Part shown: in pieces, positions 21,599-29,778 of the stretch | Layout: the number at the start of each line of letters is the position of its first letter | Position numbering within the stretch: the stretch's first letter is position 1 | Assembly (NCBI GenBank): GCA_031274595.1 | Contig: JAISPX010000138.1 | Span: 1 to 44,119 of the forward strand | From: Prevotellaceae bacterium | GTDB taxonomy: Bacteria > Bacteroidota > Bacteroidia > Bacteroidales > UBA932 | Direction: 5' to 3' | DNA length: 44,119 nt | Program-made: the position numbers and the translations under genes | The notes under the pieces: generated by a model | Told to the model about the DNA's origin: nothing | The model's input: the letters and a program-made list of their open reading frames with translations, nothing else | Database searches by the model: none

Positions 21599-22165
21599 TT
21601 ATATTTTTCCAACCAAATCAATACTTGGTTTAAGTGTCGCATCGCCTTTTTTCCATTTTGCAGGACAAACTTCATTTGGATGCTCATCAACAAATTTTGC
21701 CGCTTCCACTTTGCGTAACAATTCGGCTGCATTGCGTCCTATGCCGTTGTCGTGTATTTCCGCTATTTTGATTTTTCCTTGCGGATTCACAACAAACGTA
21801 CCGCGATATGCCAATCCGTCTTCTTCGATAAGAACGCCAAACGCGCGGCTCAATGCGCCTGTATGGTCTGCCAGCATTGGATATTTGATTTTACGTATTG
21901 TTGCCGAAGCATCGTGCCATGCTTTGTGAACAAAATGCGAATCGGTGCTGACCGAATAAACTTCAACGCCTAATTCCTGAAATTTGGAATACAAATCTGC
22001 CATGTCTTCGAGTTCTGTTGGACATACAAATGTGAAATCGGCAGGATAGAAAAAGAAAATTGCCCATTTCCCTAATACATCACTGCTTGTTACTGTTTTA
22101 AAACTTCCGTTTTGATAAGCCTGCAATTTAAATTCAGGCAATTGAGAATTAATAATACTTTCCAT
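21599..22165 (-). CDS. ahpC: alkyl hydroperoxide reductase C (typical 2-Cys peroxiredoxin)
   Basis: Reduces hydrogen peroxide and organic hydroperoxides; decameric, reduced by AhpF. The peroxidatic cysteine is Cys48 in DFTFVCPTEL and the resolving cysteine is Cys167 in EVCPAKW. 188 residues, typical. It is divergent from oxyR, with a 107-base shared control region, and has a full-consensus promoter (22232-22201). This arrangement predicts OxyR-dependent induction by peroxide. Confidence 0.97.
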   Translation of the reverse strand: MESIINSQLPEFKLQAYQNGSFKTVTSSDVLGKWAIFFFYPADFTFVCPTELEDMADLYSKFQELGVEVYSVSTDSHFVHKAWHDASATIRKIKYPMLADHTGALSRAFGVLIEEDGLAYRGTFVVNPQGKIKIAEIHDNGIGRNAAELLRKVEAAKFVDEHPNEVCPAKWKKGDATLKPSIDLVGKI

Positions 22166-22200
22166 AATTTTTATTTTTTAATATGTTTATAAAATTTTTA

Positions 22201-22251
22201 CAAAAATATGCCATTTAATGACATAAATCAAACTGATATTTTTTATCTTTG
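22201..22251. promoter_or_regulatory. divergent ahpC / oxyR control region
   Basis: For ahpC (minus strand) the -7 box TATTTTTG is at 22208-22201 and the -33 box TTTG at 22232-22229, with 20 bases between. For oxyR (plus strand) a -7 box TATCTTTG is at 22244-22251. The oxyR -33 position falls inside the ahpC promoter, so the two promoters overlap and one bound OxyR could affect both. No classical OxyR site was identified with confidence. Confidence 0.62.
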
Positions 22252-22272
22252 CATAAATAAAATCTATATAAT

Positions 22273-23214
22273 ATGACAATACAACAATTAGAATACATTG
22301 TAGCCGTTGATAATTTCAGACATTTTGCCAAAGCGGCTGAGATGTGTTTTGTTACTCAACCGACATTGAGTATGATGATTCAAAAACTGGAAGATGAACT
22401 GGATGTAAAACTTTTCGACAGAACAAAACATCCCGTAGAACCTACCATTATAGGCGAACAGGTGATAGCGCAGGCTCGAATATCGCTTAAAAATTTACGG
22501 CAAATAAAAGAAATTGTCGAAAGCGAACAAAACATTGTAAGAGGCAAATTCAGACTCGGCATTATTCCTACAATTGCAACTTATCTTGTGCCCGAACTGC
22601 TGCATCAGCATCTTGCTGCGCACAGCGATATTGAACTCACGTTGAAAGAAAACACTACCGATAATCTTATTCAGGAAATTATGAACGGAACTTTAGACGG
22701 AGGCATACTTGCAGGACCGCTTAATCATCCCGAACTTGTAGAGTATCCTGTGTATTTTGAAAAATTTTACGCTTATGTGTCGCCTCAAGATTCGGCTTAC
22801 AAAAGCCGCAAAATTGATTTGAACACTATTGATATAAATACTGTGTGGCTGCTCGAAAACGAACACTGTTTTCGCGGACAGATAGAGCATTTGTGTCTTC
22901 GTAAACGCAAATCATCATCCAAAAAGGCTGCAATACGATATGAATCGGGAAGTATTGAAACTTTAATAAATGTTGTGGATTGTAATCCTGGCATAACTAT
23001 TATTCCCGAAATGCATGCAATGGCGCTGAATGAAGACAGGCAAGAAAATCTGCGTGAATTTGAAAATCTTACCGCGGTTCGAGAAGTGTGCGTGATAGTG
23101 AGCAAAGAATTTGTGCGGAAAACCATGCTCAAAATTATTTTAGACGTCATTCGCAACTCCGTACCAAAGTCGATGCAAAATCCGGAACTGAAACAATATG
23201 TTGTGCCATTGTAG
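22273..23214 (+). CDS. oxyR: hydrogen-peroxide-sensing LysR-type regulator OxyR
   Basis: Transcription factor with an N-terminal winged helix-turn-helix (IQQLEYIVAVDNFRHFAKAA, then QPTLSMMIQKLEDELDVKLFDR) and a peroxide-sensing effector domain. The two redox cysteines fall at residues 199 and 208 (EHCFRGQIEHLC), the same numbers and spacing as in E. coli OxyR. That strongly supports the name over other LysR proteins. 313 residues. Divergent from ahpC, its expected target. Confidence 0.95.
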   Translation: MTIQQLEYIVAVDNFRHFAKAAEMCFVTQPTLSMMIQKLEDELDVKLFDRTKHPVEPTIIGEQVIAQARISLKNLRQIKEIVESEQNIVRGKFRLGIIPTIATYLVPELLHQHLAAHSDIELTLKENTTDNLIQEIMNGTLDGGILAGPLNHPELVEYPVYFEKFYAYVSPQDSAYKSRKIDLNTIDINTVWLLENEHCFRGQIEHLCLRKRKSSSKKAAIRYESGSIETLINVVDCNPGITIIPEMHAMALNEDRQENLREFENLTAVREVCVIVSKEFVRKTMLKIILDVIRNSVPKSMQNPELKQYVVPL

Positions 23215-23339
23215 AGTTTTTTATTAAATGTTTTAAAAAACAATTTAGACACATTCCAATTGAAATATGTCCAAATATCCGCATCTTTCTACCGAAGAAA
23301 TTTAAGAACACAATTTTATTAATATGCGTTTGGATTTTT

Positions 23340-23449
23340 TACTCCCTGCCTTTCGGATAAACGTATATACATTTCGGGTAAAAAGTATATACCTTTTGGT
23401 GAAAAGGAATATACATTTTTGGCAAAACAAATAACCCTTTTCGATAAAG
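23340..23449. repeat. degenerate 22-bp tandem array, five units
   Basis: Units start at 23340, 23362, 23384, 23406 and 23428 with constant 22-base spacing. The middle three share GTATATAC or AATATAC, then TTT-x-GG-x and AAAA; the outer two keep only the CTTTTCGGATAAA-like half. It lies in the 324-base gap between oxyR and the next leftward gene, in which I see no other feature. It may be a set of binding sites or relic repeats. Confidence 0.6.
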
Positions 23450-23538
23450 CGTTTTTAACATGTAATAAAAAATAGCCATCTCTTAATCTTCATAAACAAA
23501 AACAAACATAGTTTTGCCGCTTTATGTTAATTGAACGT

Positions 23539-23886
23539 TTACTTAAAAAGCAAGGCGGGAAGTACTTCATTTAATAAGCCTTCCAACAGGTAGTTTTCAT
23601 TTTTATCTATTGGAGTTGGCGCAATTCGCCACATTTCGTAAATATAGCCGCGCGGAGGCTGTTTTGATACTTCTTCGTGCGCGGGTTTTGTATATCTGCT
23701 TTTGTTTGTAATTGTTTTTTTGTATTTACTCAATTCATTTCCATACCGCCAAATATCCGATACTGTTTTTATCGAATCAATACATATTGATTTTGTTACA
23801 GATATGAAAGCAGTGTCAAGTTGAGCATAAGTTTTTGAAAATGCAAACATTGCAAATATTGTTAGTATTATTATTTTTATTTTCAT
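23539..23886 (-). CDS. small secreted protein of unknown function (paralogue of 32662-33093)
   Basis: 115 residues with a signal peptide (MKIKIIILTIFAMFAFSKTYA) and a mature start QLDTAFIS. I chose the start at 23886; the longer frame would run through the terminator hairpin at 23905-23941. The mature N-terminus YAQLDxAFISxTxSIxxDSIK is shared with the protein at 32662-33093, as is a later YEM-x-R block and a leucine/asparagine/glutamate-rich end (LLNEVLP). No known domain is recognised. It follows a barrel-protein gene, with an intervening hairpin, exactly as its paralogue does. Confidence 0.7.
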   Translation of the reverse strand: MKIKIIILTIFAMFAFSKTYAQLDTAFISVTKSICIDSIKTVSDIWRYGNELSKYKKTITNKSRYTKPAHEEVSKQPPRGYIYEMWRIAPTPIDKNENYLLEGLLNEVLPALLFK

Positions 23887-23904
23887 AATTTTATGTGTAA
23901 ATAA

Positions 23905-23941
23905 AAAACCATTCTGCACTAATGCTGTACAGAATGGTTTT
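23905..23941 (-). terminator. terminator or attenuator between barrel gene and small secreted gene
   Basis: A 12-bp stem (AAAACCATTCTG 23905-23916, with its complement 23930-23941) has a 13-base loop. On the minus strand it is followed by a T-run. It lies after the barrel stop at 23950 and before the small secreted gene. A similar hairpin occupies the same place in the second locus (33107-33141). Confidence 0.85.
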
Positions 23942-23949
23942 GATTAAAC

Positions 23950-24498
23950 TTATACTTTTTTATTTCTTCCGCCGATTACGAAACCCAAACGCAATGAAAA
24001 ATAATTAAATCCATATTTCATAAGTCTGAAATCCAAAGTAGTTCGTAAAAATTTATAAAATTCGCAACCTACACGAATACTTGGCGAAATAAAAAAACCA
24101 TCGGGATTGTCATCATAGGTAGATGCAACAAAACCTAAACCAAATCCTGCAAAAGGCACGATTTTATTTCTTGGTTTAAAATTATAATCGCATAAACCTT
24201 GAAACGACAAAAAATGTGTCCCTACATTTGTGTATTCAATATTTCCGTAATAATCATTAAAAACATTATATTCGCGATAAAATCCACTAAGAGAAAATTC
24301 CATTCCTGTTGATATTTTGCCATCGTAAAGATTAAATCTAACTTCTGTTCCTAATGTTATTCCGAGCGATCCTACATCTTTAGTTGGAATTACAACTCCG
24401 CCGTATAATATTTCCCATTCTACTTGTTGTACTTGAGCATTGATATTAGTGCTAAACCCAAAATAAACAGTTAATAATATTAAAAAAATCTTTTTCAT
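23950..24498 (-). CDS. outer-membrane beta-barrel protein, unknown role
   Basis: 182 residues with a signal peptide (MKKIFLILLTVYFGFSTNINAQ) followed by alternating strands such as GTEVRFNLYDGKISTGMEFSLSGFYREYN, VPFAGFGLGFVAS, ISPSIRVGCEFYKFLRTTLDFRLMKYGFNYFSLRLGFVIGG. These are typical of small 8-stranded outer-membrane barrels (the OMP_b-brl type), although the basic tail GGRNKKV follows the last strand. No specific function is implied. It starts 84 bases downstream of the conserved tail of the structured RNA at 24662-24877 and is transcribed in the same direction. Confidence 0.72.
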   Translation of the reverse strand: MKKIFLILLTVYFGFSTNINAQVQQVEWEILYGGVVIPTKDVGSLGITLGTEVRFNLYDGKISTGMEFSLSGFYREYNVFNDYYGNIEYTNVGTHFLSFQGLCDYNFKPRNKIVPFAGFGLGFVASTYDDNPDGFFISPSIRVGCEFYKFLRTTLDFRLMKYGFNYFSLRLGFVIGGRNKKV

Positions 24499-24581
24499 CT
24501 AAATATTGTTTATGAATTAAATAATAAATTCAATTTTTAATTTTTCAAAATTACTATAAATTTTTCAATTATAATTGAAGA

Positions 24582-24925
24582 ATTTGTTTTTCTTGTTCTC
24601 TTAATTTTAGGTGGTTTTGCAAGAATAATTTCCCATCGATTGTCTCAAAATTTTTAATTTTAATACGCACATAAAAAAAGCGCGGACAAAACTCTTAATA
24701 TCTGCTTTTCGAGGTCTTCGACTACCTAAACGATTAAATAAATGAGTAAAGCCCACGCCGGAACCGACATGAGCGTCATCGCTTTACTCTTAATCATTTT
24801 TGAAATTGTCGAAGTTTCGAAAAACAAGACGTATAAGCTAAACGCTTTTTCCAATAAAGTCTTAAAATGTGCGTATTATCTTGCTGTTTTTTACATCATA
24901 AGCATACAATATTTACATTTATCAA
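24582..24925 (-). ncRNA. structured non-coding RNA, copy 1 (6S-like topology)
   Basis: Transcribed leftward from the promoter at 24960-24928. A perfect 11-bp closing helix joins 24877-24867 and 24672-24662, delimiting a core of 216 bases. Inside, on the 5' side, is a small hairpin (AAGC/GCTT). A long arm follows: GTTTTTCGA with TCGAAAAGC, CTTCGAC with GTCGAAG, GATTAA with TTAATC, GAGTAAAGC with GCTTTACTC, and a 9-bp tip closing on GTTC. The second copy (35546-35763) keeps every helix with different bases. The closing stem, central bubble and long hairpin resemble 6S RNA; the Bacteroidales-1 RNA described from comparative genomics is another candidate name. About 75 conserved bases continue past the core to 24582. 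Confidence 0.8.
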
Positions 24926-24927
24926 CA

Positions 24928-24960
24928 CAAAGTTATAAATAAATTTTTCAAACAGTCAAA
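24928..24960 (-). promoter_or_regulatory. promoter of structured RNA copy 1
   Basis: Minus-strand TAACTTTG (24935-24928) and TTTG (24960-24957) are separated by 21 bases, matching the phylum consensus. The position corresponds to that of the promoter of copy 2 relative to the RNA core. Confidence 0.7.
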
Positions 24961-25339
24961 ATTTTTATAAAACATTTAAAAATCTTCTTCCCAAATATAA
25001 TTTAATATTTTGCACGTGTATTTATAATCAATTATTTAATAGTCTATTATAAAATCAAATTTATAGCAAAATCATTTTTTTGCTTTGTCATATTTTTATT
25101 TTTTTCTTGTTAATTTGGCTTGGCACAAAAGAAAAAGAAGAGATAAAATGCCGGATTTTAACTTTAAAACATAAAAAATCTCGTAATTTTTTGAAATCAT
25201 TTTTATTTGTAATATTTTGACAGTAAATATATTAATCACACTTTAAAAACAATTAAATAAATTATTACAAATAAAAATGTATTTTTGATGTAATAAAATC
25301 GGCGCAATTACGTTATTTATATAAACGCACAAGTAAAAA
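24961..25339. other. A/T-rich intergenic region upstream of the sigma factor
   Basis: No gene is supported. It contains a perfect 15-bp inverted repeat (25199-25213 with 25264-25278, 50 bases apart). Directly after it is a -7-like box TATTTTTG at 25280-25287 in front of the sigma-factor gene. The inverted repeat is A/T-rich and may be chance, an operator, or a cruciform. Confidence 0.45.
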
Positions 25340-25825
25340 ATGAACACGAAACAATTTAATAATAAAATACTGAAACTTGCAGACAACGCTTATCGACTTG
25401 CCAAATCAATTTTGAACAGCGAATTTGAAGCACAGGATGCCGTTCAGGATTTGAACTTAAAATTGTGGGAGAAACGAAATGAATTGGATAAAATTGAGAA
25501 TATTACAGGATTTGTGCTGCGGTCGATGCGAAATTTGTGTCTTGATAAATTACGACAAAAATATATTGAAAACGAACTGTCGGATACTTTGGAATACAGT
25601 GAAGCCGATCCGCATTCTAAACTTGAAAAAAAAGATATGGCAACGCAGGTAACGATATTAATAAACCGTTTGCCCGAATTGCAACGAACAATAATAAGAA
25701 TGAGAGATGTAGAAGGAATGGAATTTGACGAAATTGCAGAAATAACATCATTAACCGAAAATGCCATTCGTGTAAATCTCTCGCGGGCACGACAAAAAAT
25801 AAGAGAACAATTAATAACAAATTAA
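25340..25825 (+). CDS. ECF-type RNA polymerase sigma factor
   Basis: 161 residues. Sigma region 2 is visible as NAYRLAKSILNSEFEAQDAVQDLNLKLWEKR and ITGFVLRSMRNLCLDKLRQK. Region 4 is LPELQRTIIRMRDVEGMEFDEIAEITSLTENAIRVNLSRARQKIREQL, the helix-turn-helix that reads the -35 element. It has no region 3 or region 1, as expected for the ECF group. It starts an operon with a membrane protein (stop at 25825, next ATG 25828) and a DUF4252 protein, an arrangement common in Bacteroidota. The inducing signal is unknown; control by the anti-sigma neighbour is expected. Confidence 0.92.
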   Translation: MNTKQFNNKILKLADNAYRLAKSILNSEFEAQDAVQDLNLKLWEKRNELDKIENITGFVLRSMRNLCLDKLRQKYIENELSDTLEYSEADPHSKLEKKDMATQVTILINRLPELQRTIIRMRDVEGMEFDEIAEITSLTENAIRVNLSRARQKIREQLITN

Positions 25826-25827
25826 TA

Positions 25828-26370
25828 ATGGAGCAGATGAAAAATATGGAAAAAATAAACGAACTTTTGGATTTATATTTTGCAGGCGCAACAACAACTG
25901 AGCAAGAGCAAGAGTTGAAAAAATATTTTGCTTCACAGAACATTGCTGCCGAACACAAAATATATCGGCAACTTTTTGAAACATTTGCCGCCGAAAAATC
26001 AGAAAAATATCCTGAAAATTTGCCGAAAATAAAAAACCAGTCGGAACATAAAAAGCAATTTACAATGTCAATAATATCAACAGCAATAGCGGCAAGCATT
26101 TTGCTAATGATTGGAATTTTCCACACAAACGCAGAAGAAAGTTATGTCATTATTCACGGCAAACGTATTAACGACGAAACGCTGGCATTGCAAACAGCAC
26201 AATCGGCGCTATACAAAATTTCGGCAAATTTGGAATCTGATATGAAACATGTAAAACACGTTAACGATAATATAAACGAAAACCTGAAACCTCTTGAAAA
26301 AATTAATGAAATCAAAAACACAATGAATAAAATACAAAACGATATAAACAAAATAAACATTATATTATAA
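25828..26370 (+). CDS. single-pass membrane protein, probable anti-sigma factor
   Basis: 180 residues. The N-terminal cytoplasmic part (about 1-75) includes INELLDLYFAGATTTEQEQELKKYFAS, a pattern seen in Bacteroidota anti-sigma-like proteins that sequester ECF factors. One transmembrane helix (SIISTAIAASILLMIGIF, about 81-98) follows. The periplasmic part ends in a charged, asparagine-rich, probably coiled segment (NDNINENLKPLEKINEIKNTMNKIQNDINKINIIL). It is encoded two bases after the sigma gene stop. The anti-sigma role is inferred from position and topology, not from a recognised zinc or FecR-type domain. Confidence 0.7.
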   Translation: MEQMKNMEKINELLDLYFAGATTTEQEQELKKYFASQNIAAEHKIYRQLFETFAAEKSEKYPENLPKIKNQSEHKKQFTMSIISTAIAASILLMIGIFHTNAEESYVIIHGKRINDETLALQTAQSALYKISANLESDMKHVKHVNDNINENLKPLEKINEIKNTMNKIQNDINKINIIL

Positions 26371-26389
26371 AAACTAAAAAATAAAAAAC

Positions 26390-26830
26390 ATGAAAAAAAC
26401 AACAATTTTAGTCGCAGCATTGCTAATGATGGCAATCACGGCACAGGCGCAGAACATTCAAAAAGTGTTCGAAAAGTATTCAACCAACGAACGATTCTCT
26501 TACACATCGATAGGTAGCGGACCAATGGGAGTAGAATTCGGATTAGATTTTCTCTCAATGATGGATATAAAGACAAAAGATGCGCCAAAACTTAAAGGTC
26601 TTAGAGTATTGACATTAGAAGCGGCTCCTGATGACAAGTTAATGAAATCGGTAATAGATGATGTAAACGAAGCCGTAAAAAAAGACAAAAAAGCCGAAAC
26701 GCTCGTTGAAAGCAGAAATAAAGGCACTGAGACCTATATATATTCAACAAGCGAAGGCTTGCTTTTGGTTAATAAAAAATCCAAAGAACTATCCATTGTC
26801 TGTGTTTTTGGCGAATTTTCCAAAAACTGA
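26390..26830 (+). CDS. DUF4252 secreted protein
   Basis: 146 residues with a signal peptide (MKKTTILVAALLMMAITAQA). The body has the DUF4252 look: FEKYSTNERFSYTSIGSGPMG, then LKGLRVLTLEA, VIDDVNEAVKKDKKAETLVES and ETYIYSTSEGLLLVNKKSKELSIVCVFGEF. Function unknown. The family recurs beside ECF sigma/anti-sigma pairs in Bacteroidota, so it is likely part of the same envelope-response operon. A terminator follows at 26928. Confidence 0.82.
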   Translation: MKKTTILVAALLMMAITAQAQNIQKVFEKYSTNERFSYTSIGSGPMGVEFGLDFLSMMDIKTKDAPKLKGLRVLTLEAAPDDKLMKSVIDDVNEAVKKDKKAETLVESRNKGTETYIYSTSEGLLLVNKKSKELSIVCVFGEFSKN

Positions 26831-26927
26831 ATACAGGAAATTGCTAAACCCCAAAAACTAAATTATGACGATAATAAAAAATAATTAGTAGGTTTATTCA
26901 CACTTCTAATTACATTTTTCAGCGATT

Positions 26928-26953
26928 AACCGGCTCATTCGGAGTCGGTTTTT
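26928..26953 (+). terminator. terminator after the sigma operon
   Basis: AACCGGCTC (26928-26936) pairs with GAGTCGGTT (26942-26950), with one G-T pair and a 5-base loop. A T-run follows. Confidence 0.85.
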
Positions 26954-27013
26954 CTATTGAGATTAATAAAATGAAGAATTAAAAATGAAAAATTAATGGT
27001 TAATTATAAATCT

Positions 27014-27280
27014 CTTTCAACTTTACAAACTTTATAACTAAAAGCGGTACACCGCGAGAGTCATCCCGTACACCGCGAGAGACATCCCGTACACCGCGAG
27101 AGTCATCCCGTACACCGCGAGAGTCATCCCGTACACCGCGAGAACCATCCCGTACACCGCGAGAACCATCCCGTACACCGCGAGAACCATCCCGTACACC
27201 GCGAGAACCATCCTGTACACCGCGAGAACCATCCCGTACACCGCGAGAGTCATGCGATACTTTAGTTGTAAAGTTGAAAG
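27014..27280. repeat. inverted dispersed repeats flanking the 21-bp array
   Basis: CTTTCAACTTTACAA (27014-27028) and its exact reverse complement (27266-27280) stand on either side of the array. Complementary AATGGTTA-like sequences lie further out (near 26995 and 27315). A third copy of the same 15-mer is at 5333-5347. The rest of the gap from 26954 to 27468 shows no gene. Confidence 0.65.
27047..27253. repeat. 21-bp tandem array, ten units
   Basis: Units begin GTACACCGCGAG at 27047, 27068, 27089, 27110, 27131, 27152, 27173, 27194, 27215 and 27236, with no length variation. The tail of each unit is AGTCATCCC or AACCATCCC. One outer unit has AGACATCCC and the last diverges (AGTCATGCG). Similar variants are neighbours, as expected if copies spread by local duplication. 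It is G+C-rich in an A/T-rich setting. The period is a multiple of three and carries no stop, so open frames across it are trivial. Confidence 0.95.
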
Positions 27281-27468
27281 TGAATTGTCATTAACAATTA
27301 ATCATTTTATCAATAACCATTTTTTTATGTATATTTGCTGTTGATTTAATATTTGTCAATTTTAGGACGATAATATAATGCAGGATTTTTTAATCAAAAA
27401 AATGTATTTTTATTCTGACAAAATTGCATTTATGAGTTTTATTTAAGTAAAAATTAAAATTACGACTA

Positions 27469-28755
27469 ATGAAAAAACAAATTCTTATTTTGGCTGTATT
27501 TTGTTTAACGGCATTGATATGTTACGGACAAACAAATTTCGATAAATATTTTGAAAACAAAAGCCTGCGCATAGATTTTGCTCTTGTAGGAAATTATGAA
27601 AATCAGACGGCAGCCTTGCAGCAAATACGCGAAGAACCCGTTTGGGGCGGCGCAGTTCATAATTTGATTGATAATTTCAATTACGGAGGATATTATGTAA
27701 AAGTGTACGATAAAACGAGCGGAAATATTATATATTCACGCGGATTTAACACTTTGTTTGAAGAATGGCGCTCGACAGATCAGGCAAAAACCGAAACGCA
27801 GGCGTGGACAAACAGCATATCTTTTCCATATCCCAAACAAAACGTAACAGTCGATATTCTCGGGCGCAATAAGGCTGACATGAAATTTTACTCATTATTG
27901 AAAATTGATATTGACCCAAACAGCATTTTTATCAATCGCGAACGGTTAAAAGAAAACAAAGTCAGTAAAATTCAATACAACGGCAGTATATCCGACAAAG
28001 TTGACATAGTTTTCATAGGCGAAGGTTATACAGCCGGCGAACAGCAAAAATTTTTGAGCGATGTAAACCGTTTTACCGAATCGTTATTCAAAATACCGCC
28101 TTACGACACGCGCCGCAACGATTTTAACATCTGGGCTGTAGAATTGGAATCGGAAGAATCGGGAATGGATATTTCAGGGAAAGGAATTTTTAAACAAACA
28201 GCATTAAATTCAGGATTTTACACTTTAGGGATAGAACGCTATCTGACAACTCAGGATATGAAATCAATTCGTGATGCAGTGTGGAATGTTCCCTGCGATG
28301 CTGTTTTTATTTTGGTAAATACAGACATATACGGCGGCGGCGGAATGTATAATCTTTACGCAATGGGAACTGCCGATAATGAACGCACAGCCGTTGTTTT
28401 TGTACATGAGTTCGGACACAGTTTTGCGGGTCTTGCCGATGAATATTTTACTTCGGAAGTTGCTTATGACGACGAGTTTTACAATCTGAAAGTCGAGCCG
28501 TGGGAGCCAAATATCACAACATTGACGGATTTCGACAGCAAGTGGAAAGATTTATTGCCTCCAAACACTCCGATTCCAACACCCGATAATCAGGAAAATG
28601 CCGACAAATTAGGAGTTTTTGAAGGCGGAGGATATTTAGCCAAAGGTATTTATCGACCCAAAGTTCACTGCATGATGCGCGATTATGCGCCGTTTTGTCC
28701 TGCATGCACCCGAGCCATCAACAAAATGATAGATTTTCTTACAGATAAACATTGA
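27469..28755 (+). CDS. secreted M64-family (IgA-peptidase-like) metallopeptidase
   Basis: 428 residues. Signal peptide MKKQILILAVFCLTALICYG, then an N-terminal beta-rich domain (about 22-160) as in the M64 N-terminal family. The peptidase domain starts near DKVDIVFIGEGYTAGEQQKF. The zinc motif is HEFGHSFAGLADEY (His313, Glu314, His317, Asp324), the HExxHxxxxxxD form of this family. Late cysteines occur in KVHCMMRDYAPFCPACT. The name comes from a Clostridium IgA protease, but most Bacteroidota members have unknown substrates, so IgA cleavage should not be assumed. A single gene, with no partner nearby. Confidence 0.9.
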   Translation: MKKQILILAVFCLTALICYGQTNFDKYFENKSLRIDFALVGNYENQTAALQQIREEPVWGGAVHNLIDNFNYGGYYVKVYDKTSGNIIYSRGFNTLFEEWRSTDQAKTETQAWTNSISFPYPKQNVTVDILGRNKADMKFYSLLKIDIDPNSIFINRERLKENKVSKIQYNGSISDKVDIVFIGEGYTAGEQQKFLSDVNRFTESLFKIPPYDTRRNDFNIWAVELESEESGMDISGKGIFKQTALNSGFYTLGIERYLTTQDMKSIRDAVWNVPCDAVFILVNTDIYGGGGMYNLYAMGTADNERTAVVFVHEFGHSFAGLADEYFTSEVAYDDEFYNLKVEPWEPNITTLTDFDSKWKDLLPPNTPIPTPDNQENADKLGVFEGGGYLAKGIYRPKVHCMMRDYAPFCPACTRAINKMIDFLTDKH

Positions 28756-28844
28756 TTGCTTTATATTGATGCATTAAAATTAAATAAAGCACAATATGCT
28801 AACCTGCATATTTGATATTCTTGTTTTATTTTAATTTCATAAAA

Positions 28845-29606
28845 TCAACAATCTATAATCAATCCATCGTAAGCGGCAAAAACATTTGCAGGCAGTTCTT
28901 TTTCAAGCGCGGAATACAAATCCAACTGATGCGAAATATGCGTAAGATATGCGCGTTTAGGCTTCAGTTCTTTTATAATTTCAAGAGTTTCGGGCAGGCA
29001 AAAATGCGACAAATGCTGTTTGCGTCGCAAAGCATCAATAACAATGACATCGGCATTGTACATTTTATTTAATTCGCTAAGCGGAATACTATTTGTGTCG
29101 GTGATATAACAAAAATTATTTATTCTGAAACCAAACACAGGAAGTTTGTAGTGATACGCTCTGACAGGCGTAATTTCAATACCTTTGATATGAAATTTTT
29201 TTTCGCCTATCGTGTGAAATTCAAATTCGGGAACTCCGGGATATTTAATCGTATCGAAAACATAATAAAATATTTTATGTAAAGCCTCCTGCACACGCAT
29301 TTCGGCATATATGTCAACAGCCTTTTGGTTGATATAATTCAATGCGCGAACATCATCCAAGCCGCCCACATGGTCGATATGCTCGTGAGTAATAAGAATT
29401 GCATCCAGATTGACAACGCCGGCACGCAGCATTTGCTGGCGAAAATCGGGACCAGCATCAATCAAAATTTTTTTGCCGTCAATTTCAATCAAAACAGAAG
29501 ACCGCAAACGTTTATCACGCTCATCGGTCGATTTGCAAACCTTGCAATTACAGCCAATCATTGGCGTTCCCTGAGATGTTCCTGTGCCTAAAAATGTTAT
29601 TTTCAT
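28845..29606 (-). CDS. metallo-beta-lactamase-fold hydrolase, PhnP-like
   Basis: 253 residues. The fold marker THEHIDHV supplies His74, His76, Asp78 and His79. The opening FLGTGTSQGTPMIGCNCKVC carries the GTG-S-x-G-x-P start and a CxCxxC that binds a structural zinc in PhnP-like enzymes. A later ITDTN supplies another metal ligand and LTHISHQ a final histidine. Members hydrolyse phosphodiesters such as cyclic nucleotides; no phosphonate genes are nearby, so a phn role is not implied. Confidence 0.85.
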   Translation of the reverse strand: MKITFLGTGTSQGTPMIGCNCKVCKSTDERDKRLRSSVLIEIDGKKILIDAGPDFRQQMLRAGVVNLDAILITHEHIDHVGGLDDVRALNYINQKAVDIYAEMRVQEALHKIFYYVFDTIKYPGVPEFEFHTIGEKKFHIKGIEITPVRAYHYKLPVFGFRINNFCYITDTNSIPLSELNKMYNADVIVIDALRRKQHLSHFCLPETLEIIKELKPKRAYLTHISHQLDLYSALEKELPANVFAAYDGLIIDC

Positions 29607-29778
29607 ATAAAAATAGTTGAATTATATCTTTTACCAAATTTTATTTATTATCTTTGCGGCATAATTTCGATATAATTTATTGTGCCTGCAAATATATTAA
29701 TTTTCTGCCGATTTTAACGATTTAATGTTCTCAATGTTAAAAATAGTCAAATTTATTAAAAAAAGCATCGTTTCGTTA

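Noticed and set aside
24582-24925. Group II intron or transposon remnant as explanation of the large repeat
   Set aside because: No domain V-like hairpin, reverse transcriptase, transposase or terminal inverted repeats are visible. Compensating changes and the promoter fit an RNA gene better.
24742-24942. Plus-strand 66-codon frame opening with MSKAHAGTD
   Set aside because: It lies on the opposite strand of the structured RNA and coincides with its stems. The second RNA copy does not keep the frame, while it does keep the base pairing.
27038-27253. Open frame with heptad repeat VYGMVLA across the 21-bp array
   Set aside because: The 21-base unit is a multiple of three and has no stop in several frames on either strand, so an open frame is automatic. 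No promoter, signal or non-repetitive part supports it.
27047-27253. CRISPR array
   Set aside because: Units abut with no unique spacers, the period is only 21 bases, and no cas gene is present.
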